The notes: a model not told the origin generated them from the sequence alone. Numbered from the stretch's first letter, positions 47,293 through 55,781 are shown. The stretch: 64,000 bases of DNA from Oceanicaulis sp. HLUCCA04 (GCA_001314625.1 LJSH01000003.1:358228-422227); one strand, 5' to 3'. Numbers and translations: made by a program.

Positions 47293-47667
47293 ATGTCCTA
47301 TCAGGCCTATCAGACTGCTGCGTCGCGAACCGAAGACCCCCGTTCAGCGGAATACCGTCTTTTCGGACAGGTGACGCGCGCGATGATGGCTGCACGCGAG
47401 TACGGACCGAGCCAGCTGTCCAAGCGCGCTGATGCGCTGGACTGGAACCGGCGCATGTGGACGGCGTTTGCCGCCGATTGCTCGAGTGAGTCCAACGGGC
47501 TGCCGGAATCGTTGCGGGCCGCGATCATTTCTCTCTCGATCTTTGTATCCCGCCAGACCAGCGAAGCCATACGCGACAATGATGCGGTGGACACGCTCGT
47601 GGAAATAAACCGCACCATCATGCAGGGGCTCGCACCCCAGGGGCAGGGCGAAGCCAGCGCCGCCTGA
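47293..47667 (+). CDS. flaF: Flagellin synthesis activator FlaF
   Basis: A 124-residue FlaF, partner of FlbT, needed for flagellin translation or secretion. The diagnostic N-terminus YQAYQTAASRTEDPRSAEYR is followed by AALDWNRRMW-like DALDWNRRMWTAF and SIFVSRQTSEAIRD. ATG at 47293 matches family N-termini; TTG 47281, overlapping the flbT stop, is an alternative. A good terminator follows. Confidence 0.93.
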   Translation: MSYQAYQTAASRTEDPRSAEYRLFGQVTRAMMAAREYGPSQLSKRADALDWNRRMWTAFAADCSSESNGLPESLRAAIISLSIFVSRQTSEAIRDNDAVDTLVEINRTIMQGLAPQGQGEASAA

Positions 47668-47698
47668 TCGGCTACGCCTTCATTGCGCCAGCATGGCC

Positions 47699-47726
47699 GG
47701 CCGGACCCCCTGTGTCCGGCCTTTTT
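47699..47726 (+). terminator. Terminator after flaF
   Basis: GGCCGGAC / GTCCGGCC, eight perfect pairs, seven-base loop and five Ts. Confidence 0.9.
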
Positions 47727-47869
47727 GTTGTGCACGCTGAGCGCGGCGTATTTTGCCCATCAGCCTGATAGAGTCCGGCAGAATTGACCGGGTGTTCACG
47801 CCGGGCTGCGCCGCTGAAATATTCCCCCATAAAAACAACCAGCTGATACCAGGCATGCGGGGCGTCAAA

Positions 47870-47884
47870 CGGCATGGGGTTTGC
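47870..47884 (+). promoter_or_regulatory. Sigma54 promoter of flagellin 1
   Basis: CGGCATGGGGTTTGC: GG and GC separated by 10 bases, matching TGGCAC-N5-TTGC at nearly all key positions, 58 bases before the flagellin 1 ATG. A CGGC...TTGCC half-palindrome lies upstream at 47744-47758. Confidence 0.7.
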
Positions 47885-47942
47885 GCAAGCGATAGCGGGA
47901 CAAAACGTCCGTTATCCACTTCCAGAATGGAGGAACCCCACA

Positions 47943-48773
47943 ATGAACAATTCTGTGAACACGAACTATGGGGCCATGGTGGCCCTGCAGAACCTGAACA
48001 AGACCAATATGCAACTGCAAACCACGCAAAACCGGATCAATACCGGCCTGCAGGTCGCAAACGCGAAGGACAATGGCGGCATCTACGCTATTGCCCAGCG
48101 GATGCGGGCGGATGTGAGTGCCTATGGTGTCGTTCAGGACAGTCTGAACCGCGGCGTTTCGACGACTGATGTCAGTCTCGCTGCGGGTGAAGCGATTTCC
48201 GATCTGCTCATCGAAATGAAGGAAAAGGCCCTGGCGGCAGGCGACGTATCGCTCGATACGCCCAGCCGGGTCGCGCTGAACGAGGACTTCAAGGCACTTC
48301 GCGACCAGATCGCGACCATTGTCGAGAATGCCGAGTTCAACGGGCTCAACCTGATCGACGGCAGTGCAACGGACGGGTTTATCGCGCTGGCGAACGCAGA
48401 TGGTTCCAAGACGATCACCGTGGGAACGGAGGACCTATCGCTCTCCGGTACCATCGTGACGCTGGAATCCACTGCATCGTTCGGCACGGCAAGCGCGGCC
48501 TCGGATATCGCCTCGCAGATCGCCACGTCGCTGGAAAACGTGAACAGCGCGCTTGCGCGCCTGGGCACGATGTCGAAGGCGCTGGAGGTCCATCAGACTT
48601 TCGTCACAAAACTCTCTGACTCTCTGGAAAGCGGTATCGGCAATCTTGTCGATGCGGATATGGCCAAGGAATCGGCAAAGCTTCAGTCCTTGCAGGTCAA
48701 GCAACAGCTTGGCGTTCAGGCACTGTCGATTGCCAACTCCGCACCCCAATCCGTTCTCAGCTTCTTCCAGTAG
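47943..48773 (+). CDS. Flagellin 1
   Basis: A 276-residue short flagellin. The N-terminal D0/D1 segment begins VNTNYGAMVALQNLNKTNMQ and the C-terminal part ends LSIANSAPQSVLSFFQ. The surface-exposed centre is very short, as in Caulobacter flagellins. Ser/Thr residues in the central part are possible glycosylation sites for FlmG. ATG at 47943 has GGAGG upstream; the ORF is open further upstream through the sigma54 promoter. Confidence 0.94.
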   Translation: MNNSVNTNYGAMVALQNLNKTNMQLQTTQNRINTGLQVANAKDNGGIYAIAQRMRADVSAYGVVQDSLNRGVSTTDVSLAAGEAISDLLIEMKEKALAAGDVSLDTPSRVALNEDFKALRDQIATIVENAEFNGLNLIDGSATDGFIALANADGSKTITVGTEDLSLSGTIVTLESTASFGTASAASDIASQIATSLENVNSALARLGTMSKALEVHQTFVTKLSDSLESGIGNLVDADMAKESAKLQSLQVKQQLGVQALSIANSAPQSVLSFFQ

Positions 48774-48785
48774 GACGAGACATTC

Positions 48786-48810
48786 GGGGCCGCCCTCAAA
48801 GGGCGGCCCC
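48786..48810 (+). terminator. Hairpin after flagellin 1
   Basis: GGGGCCGCCC-tcaaa-GGGCGGCCCC, ten perfect pairs, followed by ACTATTTT. Confidence 0.8.
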
Positions 48811-48886
48811 ACTATTTTGCCCAGCAACGGCGTTAACAACTTGTTCATAACTCTATGAATTTTCGAGAAAATTAGTGATTCGATAA

Positions 48887-48975
48887 CCGGCAAGAAATGC
48901 CGGAGCGGCAATATTTGCCGGGCAATCTTCATTGAATACGGCACAAATTGCCGACCTCTTTTAATCCGGCAATTT
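48887..48975 (+). promoter_or_regulatory. Cluster of ftr-like (FlbD) palindromes upstream of flagellin 2
   Basis: In an AT-rich gap: CCGGCAAGAAATGCCGG (48887-48903), CGGCAATATTTGCCG (48906-48920), CGGCACAAATTGCCG (48939-48953) and a half-site CGGCAATTT (48967-48975). These match the Caulobacter ftr element, bound by FlbD to activate or repress sigma54 flagellar promoters. They lie about 70-155 bases upstream of the sigma54 promoter at 49042, the usual enhancer distance. Confidence 0.75.
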
Positions 48976-49041
48976 CACTGCTTGTTATAAGGCACGGAAA
49001 TTAAACGAGATTTGCATTTAATCCTTCAAAGTGATTCGAAT

Positions 49042-49056
49042 TGGCCCCGGCCTTGC
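49042..49056 (+). promoter_or_regulatory. Sigma54 promoter of flagellin 2
   Basis: TGGCCCCGGCCTTGC with 10 bases between GG and GC, 75 bases before the flagellin 2 ATG. Almost identical to the flagellin 3 promoter. Confidence 0.85.
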
Positions 49057-49130
49057 TGAGACACGTTCGGGTCAGAAGACCTGGCACGCAAAACGCGCGT
49101 CACACCATAGAACGTGAAAGGAGCCAAGAA

Positions 49131-49958
49131 ATGGCTAGTGTAAATACCAATGTGGGCGCGATGGTCGCCCTGCAGAATCTCAACAAAACCAACTCCCAGC
49201 TTCAGACCGTCCAGAACCGGATCAATACCGGCCTGGCCGTCTCGTCTGCCAAGGACAATGGCGGCATCTACGCCATCGCCCAGAACATGCGCTCGGAAGT
49301 TGGCGGCCTTCGCGCCGTGACGAACTCCCTCGATCTTGCCGTTTCCAGTGTCGACGTCGCACTTGCGGCCGGCGACGCAGTTTCCGACCTTCTGGTCGAG
49401 ATGAAGGAAAAGGCGCTGGCGGCTTCCGACGTGTCGCTTGACAGTGCTTCGCGTACCGCCCTGAATGAAGACTTCAAGGCACTGCGTGATCAGATCTCAA
49501 CGATCGTCGAGAACGCCGAGTTCAACGGTACCAACCTGATTGACGGTACGAACTCTGACGGCATCTCGGCTCTGGCCAATGCCAAGGGGACCAACACGAT
49601 TGCTGTTGCCTCCGAAGACATGTCGCTGTCCGGCGACGTGCTTTCCCTGTCAGCCGGCATGGAAATCAGCACGGCCAGCGATGGCACGGCTGCCGTCACC
49701 GCAATCGAAACGGCTCTGACCAATCTGAACTCGGCGCTGTCGCGTCTGGGTACGGGTTCGAAGTCGCTCGAAATCCACAAAACGTTCGTCGGCAAGCTTT
49801 CCGATAGCCTGGAAACAGGTATCGGCAATCTGGTTGACGCCGATCTTGCGAAGGAATCGGCGAAGCTTCAGTCCCTGCAGGTCAAGCAGCAGCTTGGCAT
49901 CCAGGCGCTGTCGATTGCCAACTCCGCACCGTCCACGGTGCTGGGCTTCTTCCGCTAG
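49131..49958 (+). CDS. Flagellin 2
   Basis: A 275-residue flagellin closely similar to flagellin 1 (ASVNTNVGAMVALQNLNKTN at the start; LSIANSAPSTVLGFF at the end). Both share the QNRINTGL and KDNGGIYAIAQ segments. AAAGGAG precedes the ATG. It has the strongest regulatory region of the three flagellins (ftr cluster plus sigma54), so it may be the major filament subunit; that is inference. Confidence 0.94.
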   Translation: MASVNTNVGAMVALQNLNKTNSQLQTVQNRINTGLAVSSAKDNGGIYAIAQNMRSEVGGLRAVTNSLDLAVSSVDVALAAGDAVSDLLVEMKEKALAASDVSLDSASRTALNEDFKALRDQISTIVENAEFNGTNLIDGTNSDGISALANAKGTNTIAVASEDMSLSGDVLSLSAGMEISTASDGTAAVTAIETALTNLNSALSRLGTGSKSLEIHKTFVGKLSDSLETGIGNLVDADLAKESAKLQSLQVKQQLGIQALSIANSAPSTVLGFFR

Positions 49959-49977
49959 GTTAGTGGTGGGGAGAGTG

Positions 49978-50021
49978 GCGGGGGCATTACGTGGGGTTCT
50001 GCCCCCGCCGCTTTCTTTTTT
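49978..50021 (+). terminator. Terminator after flagellin 2
   Basis: GCGGGGGC...GCCCCCGC stem (8 pairs, 15-base loop), followed by CGCTTTCTTTTTT. Confidence 0.8.
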
Positions 50022-50113
50022 CAAACGCAAGACGGCCCCAAAGCAATAAAAGGATAAGATTTTAACGGGGAAGTGGGGGCGTCCGCAGACAGGCACGCCA
50101 GCCAGGTAAGGTT

Positions 50114-50485
50114 ATGAACGCAATCATTCCCATTTCAGTGCGAGAGCTCGTTGTGCCGGTAGCCGGCATCGCGATGAGCATTGCACCCGACAGCGCCGGG
50201 CGCGACGCTGTACCTGCCGCAGAGCCGGGTACACGCCAGTCCAACTCCGATTCCCGCGATACTTTGCGCCAGAGCGAAGCCATTGAGAGAATGCGCGCTG
50301 AACTCAGCGCGAACAGCCGCACGCGCCTCCAGATCGAGCGCGAGGAAAATGGCAGCCACTTCATCTACAAGCTCATGGATCCTGACACCGGCGAAACACT
50401 GCGCCGCTGGCCACCGGAGAGCTTTGGCGATCTGGTCGCAATTCTCAAAGCCGAAGGCGGCGGACTGATCAACGAACAGGCCTGA
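50114..50485 (+). CDS. flaG: FlaG-family flagellar protein
   Basis: A 123-residue protein whose C-terminal half shows the FlaG pattern FIYKLMDPDTGETLRRWPPE (compare V..D..TGE.IRQ.P). The N-terminal half is variable. FlaG proteins affect filament length. It lies between flagellins 2 and 3 on the same strand. Its own promoter is not clear. Confidence 0.8.
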   Translation: MNAIIPISVRELVVPVAGIAMSIAPDSAGRDAVPAAEPGTRQSNSDSRDTLRQSEAIERMRAELSANSRTRLQIEREENGSHFIYKLMDPDTGETLRRWPPESFGDLVAILKAEGGGLINEQA

Positions 50486-50532
50486 CCTCCACCCGCCCGG
50501 CAGATTTTGACCGGCAGCGGCAGGGAGTTTTT

Positions 50533-50570
50533 GCCCTCGCTTGGCTTTTGATGCCAGGCGGGGCCTTTTT
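50533..50570 (+). terminator. Terminator after flaG
   Basis: GCCCT-c-GCTTGGC / GCCAGGCGGGGC stem with one bulge and two G-U pairs, seven-base loop, then C and five Ts. Confidence 0.8.
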
Positions 50571-50620
50571 GTTTTCGGCAAGTGACTGACTTTATTTGTC
50601 TAATGCCAGATTAACCGTGT

Positions 50621-50635
50621 TGGCCCCGGTCTTGC
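50621..50635 (+). promoter_or_regulatory. Sigma54 promoter of flagellin 3
   Basis: TGGCCCCGGTCTTGC with 10 bases between GG and GC, 54 bases before the ATG. It differs from the flagellin 2 promoter by one base. Confidence 0.85.
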
Positions 50636-50688
50636 TCCGACAGGCGCGAAGGGCTGCCAAAAGGCGGCGGGACTCTGGGAGAAGACCG

Positions 50689-51522
50689 ATGGCGCTAAGC
50701 GTCCAGACAAATGTATCCGCGATGCTCGCATTGCAGAACCTCAACAAGACCAATATGGACCTTCAAACCACCCAGAACCGGATCAATACCGGACTGAAAA
50801 TATCGGGTGCGAGGGACAATTCGTCCGTATTTGCCGTTGCGCAGTCGATGCGCGCTGATGTTGGGGCGCTGGGCTCTGTAAAGACATCGCTGGACAGGGC
50901 GGTTTCTATTGGCGATGTCGGGATCGCTGCTGGAGAGGCAATCTCCGACCTGCTGATAGAGATGCGCGAAAAGGCTACAGCCGCGATGGATGCGTCCATC
51001 GATAGTTTCGCCCGGGCTGCCTATGACAGCGATTTTAAGGCGCTGATCAACCAGATCGAGGTGATTTTGCAGAACGCCGACTTTGACGGCGCAAATATGC
51101 TCAATGGATCGATTTCGGGCGGTATTGCCTTCCTGGCGGACGCAGATGCCGCACGCTCGGTGACACTTAATACCCAGGATATGAGCTTCTCCGGCACGAT
51201 CATTACGCTCTCGGGAACAGCGAGCCTTGGGACGGTGACGCTGGCGGCGAGCGCGGTGTCGTTCGTCAATGCCAGCCTGGATAATGTCAACGCAGCGTTG
51301 GCGCGGCTGGGCTCGGACATGAAGAAGATGGAGGCTCATCGAACCTTCATCGGAAAACTCAGTGACAGCCTGTCTGCAGGGGTGGGCAATCTTGTCGATG
51401 CCGACCTGGCAAAGGAGAGCGCGCAGCTGACCGCCTTGCAGGTGAAACAGCAGCTGGGCGTGCAGGCGCTCTCGATCGCCAACTCCGAACCGCAGATCAT
51501 CCTGTCGCTCTTCGGACGATAG
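50689..51522 (+). CDS. Flagellin 3 (divergent paralogue)
   Basis: A 277-residue flagellin with the same ends (TNVSAMLALQNLNKTNMDLQ; LSIANSEPQIILSLFGR), but the centre is more divergent (KISGARDNSSVFAVAQSMRA). It also has the acidic-to-hydrophobic change near the C-terminus. Its own sigma54 promoter suggests a minor or position-specific filament subunit. CTGGGAG precedes the ATG. Confidence 0.93.
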   Translation: MALSVQTNVSAMLALQNLNKTNMDLQTTQNRINTGLKISGARDNSSVFAVAQSMRADVGALGSVKTSLDRAVSIGDVGIAAGEAISDLLIEMREKATAAMDASIDSFARAAYDSDFKALINQIEVILQNADFDGANMLNGSISGGIAFLADADAARSVTLNTQDMSFSGTIITLSGTASLGTVTLAASAVSFVNASLDNVNAALARLGSDMKKMEAHRTFIGKLSDSLSAGVGNLVDADLAKESAQLTALQVKQQLGVQALSIANSEPQIILSLFGR

Positions 51523-51550
51523 GCATTTCGTCCTGAGGGGGACGAATAAA

Positions 51551-51574
51551 GGGCGCGGCCATCAGGCCGCGCCC
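51551..51574. terminator. Bidirectional hairpin between flagellin 3 and the porin gene
   Basis: GGGCGCGGCC-atca-GGCCGCGCCC, ten perfect pairs; AAA on the left flank gives a T tract on the minus strand. It serves the two convergent genes. Confidence 0.85.
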
Positions 51575-51599
51575 TTCGCATTCATAGTTGATGTACAGG

Positions 51600-52325
51600 C
51601 TAGAAAGCCTTGGAGATCATCAGCACGGCCGTGGCGTCGCCTTCGTCAGTGCTCTCGGTCGTAGCGACATAGGCCAGCGACCAGTCGACGCCCAGTGCGG
51701 CCCATCCGATACCCAGAGACCAGTCCCACTTGTCGTCGCCGTCGCCATCGGGATCGCCAAAGGCACCTGTCTCGTAGCCCACGCTGCCGGTCAGGCTCAG
51801 CCCGCTCTCACCGAGCGGGTAAGCGCCTTCGTAGTACACGTACAGATTATCGTCATTGCCGATATTGTCCTGATCGGGGGCATAGGCCGCCCCAAGGGTT
51901 GATTCCAGCACGCCTGCCGTAAACCCGGCCGACCCGTAGAACTCCCAGTAATGCACATCGGTCGCACCGGGATAGGTGTAGACCAGCGCGCCGACATCAA
52001 TGGCAAATCCGCCAGCCTCGAACCCGTAACCGGCATAGAGATCAAGCTCGATCTCCGAATTGCCGACAGGCTCGATGCTGGAGGCCCAGGTGCCCGCATA
52101 GAAGCCGTTGTCAAAGGCCAGATCGAACCCGCCCTGGACGGCGATGCCCCTGTCAGACAGCGAGATGCCGCGGAAGCGATAGTCACTGACCAGCGCCACA
52201 TTGGCCTCTATCTCCACGCCCTCCTGGGCCTGAACGCTAGAGGTGAAGGCGAGTGTAGATGCCGAAACCGCCAGAAGCGTGGCCAATGTGGTGGCGCGGC
52301 GGCTGAGTGTGTTGAAGTGTCTCAT
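51600..52325 (-). CDS. TorF-family putative outer-membrane porin
   Basis: A 241-residue outer-membrane beta-barrel protein. A signal peptide (to VQAQ) is followed by IEANVALVSDYRFRGISLSD, the characteristic start of the TorF/TIGR02001 family, and alternating amphipathic strands ending in KAF with terminal Phe. Proteins of this family are commonly next to ammonium transporters, as here. AGGGGAATAG precedes the ATG. Confidence 0.85.
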   Translation of the reverse strand: MRHFNTLSRRATTLATLLAVSASTLAFTSSVQAQEGVEIEANVALVSDYRFRGISLSDRGIAVQGGFDLAFDNGFYAGTWASSIEPVGNSEIELDLYAGYGFEAGGFAIDVGALVYTYPGATDVHYWEFYGSAGFTAGVLESTLGAAYAPDQDNIGNDDNLYVYYEGAYPLGESGLSLTGSVGYETGAFGDPDGDGDDKWDWSLGIGWAALGVDWSLAYVATTESTDEGDATAVLMISKAF

Positions 52326-52327
52326 GT

Positions 52328-52654
52328 CTATTCCCCTGTGGTGCGTTGGTGGCCGCTTCGCACCCGGCCGTTGAGAAAGGGCGTGCGCGCGATTGATCCC
52401 GGGCGCGCCCTGGACCGCACCGGAACTGGCCAGCCTTTCAGGGCGGGCGAGGAGCCGGTAAGGTCGAGAATGGTCACCTGGAACAGGCGCTGCCGTTTTT
52501 GCGGACGGGCCTTCTTTGCCGGCTTGCGAGGCTTGCCGGCAGGCGTCGGGCGCGTTTGCGATATCGCGGTTGGCGAAGGCAGCTCTGCCCCGGGCAGACC
52601 GATAAAAGGCGGCCGGGTGGGGGTGCAGCCCACCCGGTCCGCCGATTGCGTCAT
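52328..52654 (-). CDS. Candidate small basic protein, start overlapping the amt stop
   Basis: A 108-residue ORF whose ATG overlaps the amt stop by four bases (ATGA), a common mark of real coupled genes. It is Pro/Arg/Lys-rich (KPRKPAKKARPQKRQRLFQV) with no signal peptide and no family I recognise. The only evidence is the overlap and reasonable third-base GC content; the gap may equally be noncoding. Confidence 0.3.
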   Translation of the reverse strand: MTQSADRVGCTPTRPPFIGLPGAELPSPTAISQTRPTPAGKPRKPAKKARPQKRQRLFQVTILDLTGSSPALKGWPVPVRSRARPGSIARTPFLNGRVRSGHQRTTGE

Positions 52655-54021
52655 GCTGAAGCCGGGGCTTTCTCCTTTCCCGGCAGGAACTCCGGATAGG
52701 CGCTGTGGCCCAGCTCGGTGTAGTCGCCTCCCACCGTTTCCTCGTCGGGCTTCAGGCGGATGCCCACCGTGATTTTCAGGACAAGGAAGACGATGAAACT
52801 GGCTACGAAGGCGAACGCGCCGATGGCACCCACGCCCATGGCCTGGGTGGCAAAGCTGGTTTCGGGATTGGTTAGCGGCACGATCATGGTGCCCCAGATA
52901 CCGGCAAACAGATGGACCGGGATGGCTCCCACCACGTCGTCCAGATAGAGCTTTTCAAGCAGGATGGCGCCAAACGTGGCGATCACGCCGCCAACAGCGC
53001 CGATCAGGATCGCCTCGCCGATATTGGGTGTCAGTGGCTCGGCGGTGATGGACACCAGTCCGGCAAGCGCGCCATTGAGCACGGTTCCCAGATTGGCCTT
53101 GCCCTTGCCCAGTGCCAGCGTGAGCAGATAGGTCGCGATCACGCCGCCTGCTGCCGCCATGTTGGTGTTGGCAAATATCTGGGAAATTGCCGTCACGTCG
53201 GCCGCAGATCCCATTGCCAGCTGTGAGGCACCGTTGAAGCCGAACCAGCCGAACCACAGGACAAAGGTGCCAAGTGTCGCCAGTGGCAGGCTGGAGCCGT
53301 GCATGGCGATCGCTTTTCCATCCACGAAGCGTCCTGTGCGTGCGCCCAGCAGGATAATGCCCGCCAGTGCAGCCCAGCCGCCCACCGAATGGACGATGGT
53401 GGAGCCTGCGAAATCGGAGAAGCCAGCCGCTGACAGCCAGCCCTGCCCCCATGTCCAGGCGCCCTGGATCGGGTAAATGACGGCGGTCAGCACAACGACG
53501 AACAGGAAGAACGCCCCGATGCGGACCCGCTCGGCGACGGCGCCCGAAACAATGGAGGCCGTCGTTGCCACAAACACCATCTGGAAGAACCAGTCAGAGG
53601 CAGTTGAGTAGCCATTGGCGGTGACATCGATCACGTCATCGCCGGTGAGCTCGCTGGGAGACCACGGAAAGGGTATGCCGAAATACCCGCCGCTCTGGTC
53701 GACGCCGAAATACATCAGATTATAGCCGACAAGGTAAAACATGACCCCGGCTATCGAATAAAGACCGATATTTTTCAGACAGATGGCAGCGGCGTGCTTG
53801 CCCCGCACGGATCCCGCCTCGAGCATCGCGAAACCAGCTGCCATCCACATGACCAGGAAGCCGCCGATAAGAAAGAGAAGCGTGTTGAAGATATAGGCTG
53901 TTTCCTCGCTGACCTGTGCCGAGGCGGGTGCCGCCAAAGCAAGGGCCCCGCCCAGTGCCAGCGCTCCCGCCCAGGCACGCGGCCGCGCACGCCGGGGCGC
54001 GGCTGTTTGATCTGATGTCAT
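52651..54021 (-). CDS. amtB: Ammonium transporter (Amt/MEP/Rh)
   Basis: A 456-residue channel for ammonium/ammonia. A cleavable leader (to PASAQVSEE) precedes 11 spans. Conserved segments: FLVMWMAAGFAMLEAGSVRG, DFAGSTIVHSVGGWAALAGI (first pore histidine), LGTFVLWFGWFGFNGAS and GAIPVHLFAGIWG (second pore histidine). ATG at 54021 has AAGGGG upstream; the ORF is open further but runs into an AT-rich regulatory gap. No glnK gene is adjacent, which is less common. A TorF porin lies downstream. Confidence 0.94.
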   Translation of the reverse strand: MTSDQTAAPRRARPRAWAGALALGGALALAAPASAQVSEETAYIFNTLLFLIGGFLVMWMAAGFAMLEAGSVRGKHAAAICLKNIGLYSIAGVMFYLVGYNLMYFGVDQSGGYFGIPFPWSPSELTGDDVIDVTANGYSTASDWFFQMVFVATTASIVSGAVAERVRIGAFFLFVVVLTAVIYPIQGAWTWGQGWLSAAGFSDFAGSTIVHSVGGWAALAGIILLGARTGRFVDGKAIAMHGSSLPLATLGTFVLWFGWFGFNGASQLAMGSAADVTAISQIFANTNMAAAGGVIATYLLTLALGKGKANLGTVLNGALAGLVSITAEPLTPNIGEAILIGAVGGVIATFGAILLEKLYLDDVVGAIPVHLFAGIWGTMIVPLTNPETSFATQAMGVGAIGAFAFVASFIVFLVLKITVGIRLKPDEETVGGDYTELGHSAYPEFLPGKEKAPASA

Positions 54022-54251
54022 CGATAATCCCCTTGAATGTGTTCTTGAGCCGGTTACCGGCAGGCCGGCGGAGGGGATCGGGCTCGTGCCGGCCGGGCCG
54101 GTACAGATTTTCACTACAGATGCGCGCATCACGCCGTCTCCTCCGCTTCTTCTTGCGGCTGGCGGGATCGCATTGCAGAGGCTTCGCGCTGGTCTGACGC
54201 CGCGCTTTGTCACAAGACCTTTGCAGAGTGATTGGTGCGCTGCAACATTAT

Positions 54252-54278
54252 TTGTCCGGACAAAGCTGCACCGCAGCA
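54252..54278. promoter_or_regulatory. Adjacent palindromes upstream of amtB
   Basis: TTTGTCCGGACAAA (54252-54265) is a perfect 14-base palindrome followed directly by GCTGC-acc-GCAGC (54266-54278). The 572-base amtB/pseC gap has no other gene. A nitrogen-responsive operator is possible, but no clear NtrC or sigma54 site was found. Confidence 0.4.
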
Positions 54279-54354
54279 GAATGTTGTAAAAATGCCGCAA
54301 TACTTGAGGCGATACAAACAATATATCATTTTTTATTGAATAAGCACAGGAAAT

Positions 54355-54382
54355 GAGGCCGTGCGGACACGGCCTCAAGTTT
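54355..54382. terminator. Terminator-like hairpin inside the amtB/pseC gap
   Basis: GAGGCCGTG-cgga-CACGGCCTC, nine perfect pairs, followed by AAGTTTT on the plus strand and ATTTCC on the minus strand. No ORF ends nearby on either strand, so it may end a small RNA or act in a leader. Confidence 0.45.
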
Positions 54383-54593
54383 TCTGCAAATGCGGATCAC
54401 CAGAACCGCTCGCTCATCGCGGACCGTCACTGGCCGTGAGTCAATATATTCTCAAGGCTACCCATCCATTTGACGCCAAATTTTGATCTGTGCTCTCCAT
54501 CAGGGCGCAGATGCCTGTGAAGCGGGCGCGAGACGGTCCATGGGCGACTCAGGTCATGCTGACGCGCAGCAAAACACTTCCATGGAGCAGGTC

Positions 54594-55775
54594 ATGGCGA
54601 AGAATGCGGGGTTTCTCGCCTATGGGCGCCAGGACATCGATGCGGACGATGTCGCGGCGGTGATACGTGCCTTGAACTCTGACTACCTCACGACGGGTCC
54701 TGAGATACCGGCATTCGAGGCGGAGTTTTCCGGATTTTCCGGCGCACGCCATTGCGTTGCCTGCTCCAATGGCACAGCGGCGCTTCATCTGGCGCTCGAT
54801 GCGCTGGGGGTCGGCGAGGATGATATCTGCATCGTGCCCTCGATCACCTTCATGGCGACGGCCAATGCCGCGCGCTATTGCGGGGCAGAGGTGTGCTTTG
54901 CCGACGTCGATCCGGACACCGGCCTTTTGACGCCCGATACCTTTGCCGCTGCATTGGAGCGGGCCGGTACCCGCGCCAAAGCGGTGCTGCCGGTTCATCT
55001 GGCGGGTCTGCCGTGTGACATGGCAGCCATCACCGCGATTGCCCGCAAGTCTGGCCTCCATGTGGTCGAGGACAGTTGCCATGCGATCGGATCGTTTGAC
55101 GGGTCCGGCGCAGCTGTGGGCGCTTGTACTCACAGCGATGCGGCAACGTTTTCCTTCCATCCGGTGAAATCGCTGACCACGGGCGAAGGCGGGATGGTGA
55201 CCACAAATGACCCTGAACTGGCCACGCGGATCGCGCGCCAGCGGTCACACGGCATTGAACGGGGCAGGGCGGGGTTTGTGAGGCCCGAAGGGGCAGGCGA
55301 GCCCTGGTATCACGAGATGGCGTCGCTTGGCTGGAACTACCGCCTGCCGGACATTAATGCGGCACTTGGACGCTCCCAGCTTGCGCGGATGGCCGGTTTC
55401 GCCGCCAGACGCCGCGCGCTGACGGCTGCCTACCGCGAGCATCTGGGCGCGCTCGCGCCGTTGGTGACCTTGCCCGGCGATCCACCCGGTACGGATCCGT
55501 GCCGCCATCTGATGAATGTGCAAATCGATTTTGACGCGGTAGGGCGTTCGCGCGCCTGGGTCATGAATGCGTTGAAAGACCGCGGCATCGGCACACAGGT
55601 TCACTACATCCCTGTCCATACCCAGCCCTATTACATGCGGCGGTATGGAGAGCAGAGCTTGCCGGGCGCGCAAGCGCACTATGCCAGAACGCTTTCGTTG
55701 CCGTTGTTCACCCGCATGGAGGCGGACGATGTCGAGCGGGTGTGCGCCGCGTTGGCAGAGGTGCTTGGAATGTAG
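54594..55775 (+). CDS. pseC: PseC: UDP-4-amino-4,6-dideoxy-AltNAc transaminase
   Basis: A 393-residue PLP-dependent aminotransferase of the DegT/DnrJ/EryC1 class (Caulobacter FlmB). N-terminal YGRQDIDADDVAAVIRALNS and TGPEIPAFEAEF; PLP lysine in FSFHPVKSLTTGEGG; C-terminal VHYIPVHTQPYY. It performs the second step of pseudaminic acid synthesis. ATG at 54594 has GGAG upstream. It is convergent with pseB (6-base gap). Confidence 0.93.
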   Translation: MAKNAGFLAYGRQDIDADDVAAVIRALNSDYLTTGPEIPAFEAEFSGFSGARHCVACSNGTAALHLALDALGVGEDDICIVPSITFMATANAARYCGAEVCFADVDPDTGLLTPDTFAAALERAGTRAKAVLPVHLAGLPCDMAAITAIARKSGLHVVEDSCHAIGSFDGSGAAVGACTHSDAATFSFHPVKSLTTGEGGMVTTNDPELATRIARQRSHGIERGRAGFVRPEGAGEPWYHEMASLGWNYRLPDINAALGRSQLARMAGFAARRRALTAAYREHLGALAPLVTLPGDPPGTDPCRHLMNVQIDFDAVGRSRAWVMNALKDRGIGTQVHYIPVHTQPYYMRRYGEQSLPGAQAHYARTLSLPLFTRMEADDVERVCAALAEVLGM

Positions 55776-55781
55776 GCCGGG

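Noticed and set aside
54210..54245. Possible NtrC site (TGCAGAGTGATTGGTGCG) upstream of amtB
   Set aside because: The spacing between TGCA and GTGC halves is off by one base compared with NtrC consensus, and no sigma54 promoter with 10-base GG-GC spacing was found on the minus strand downstream.
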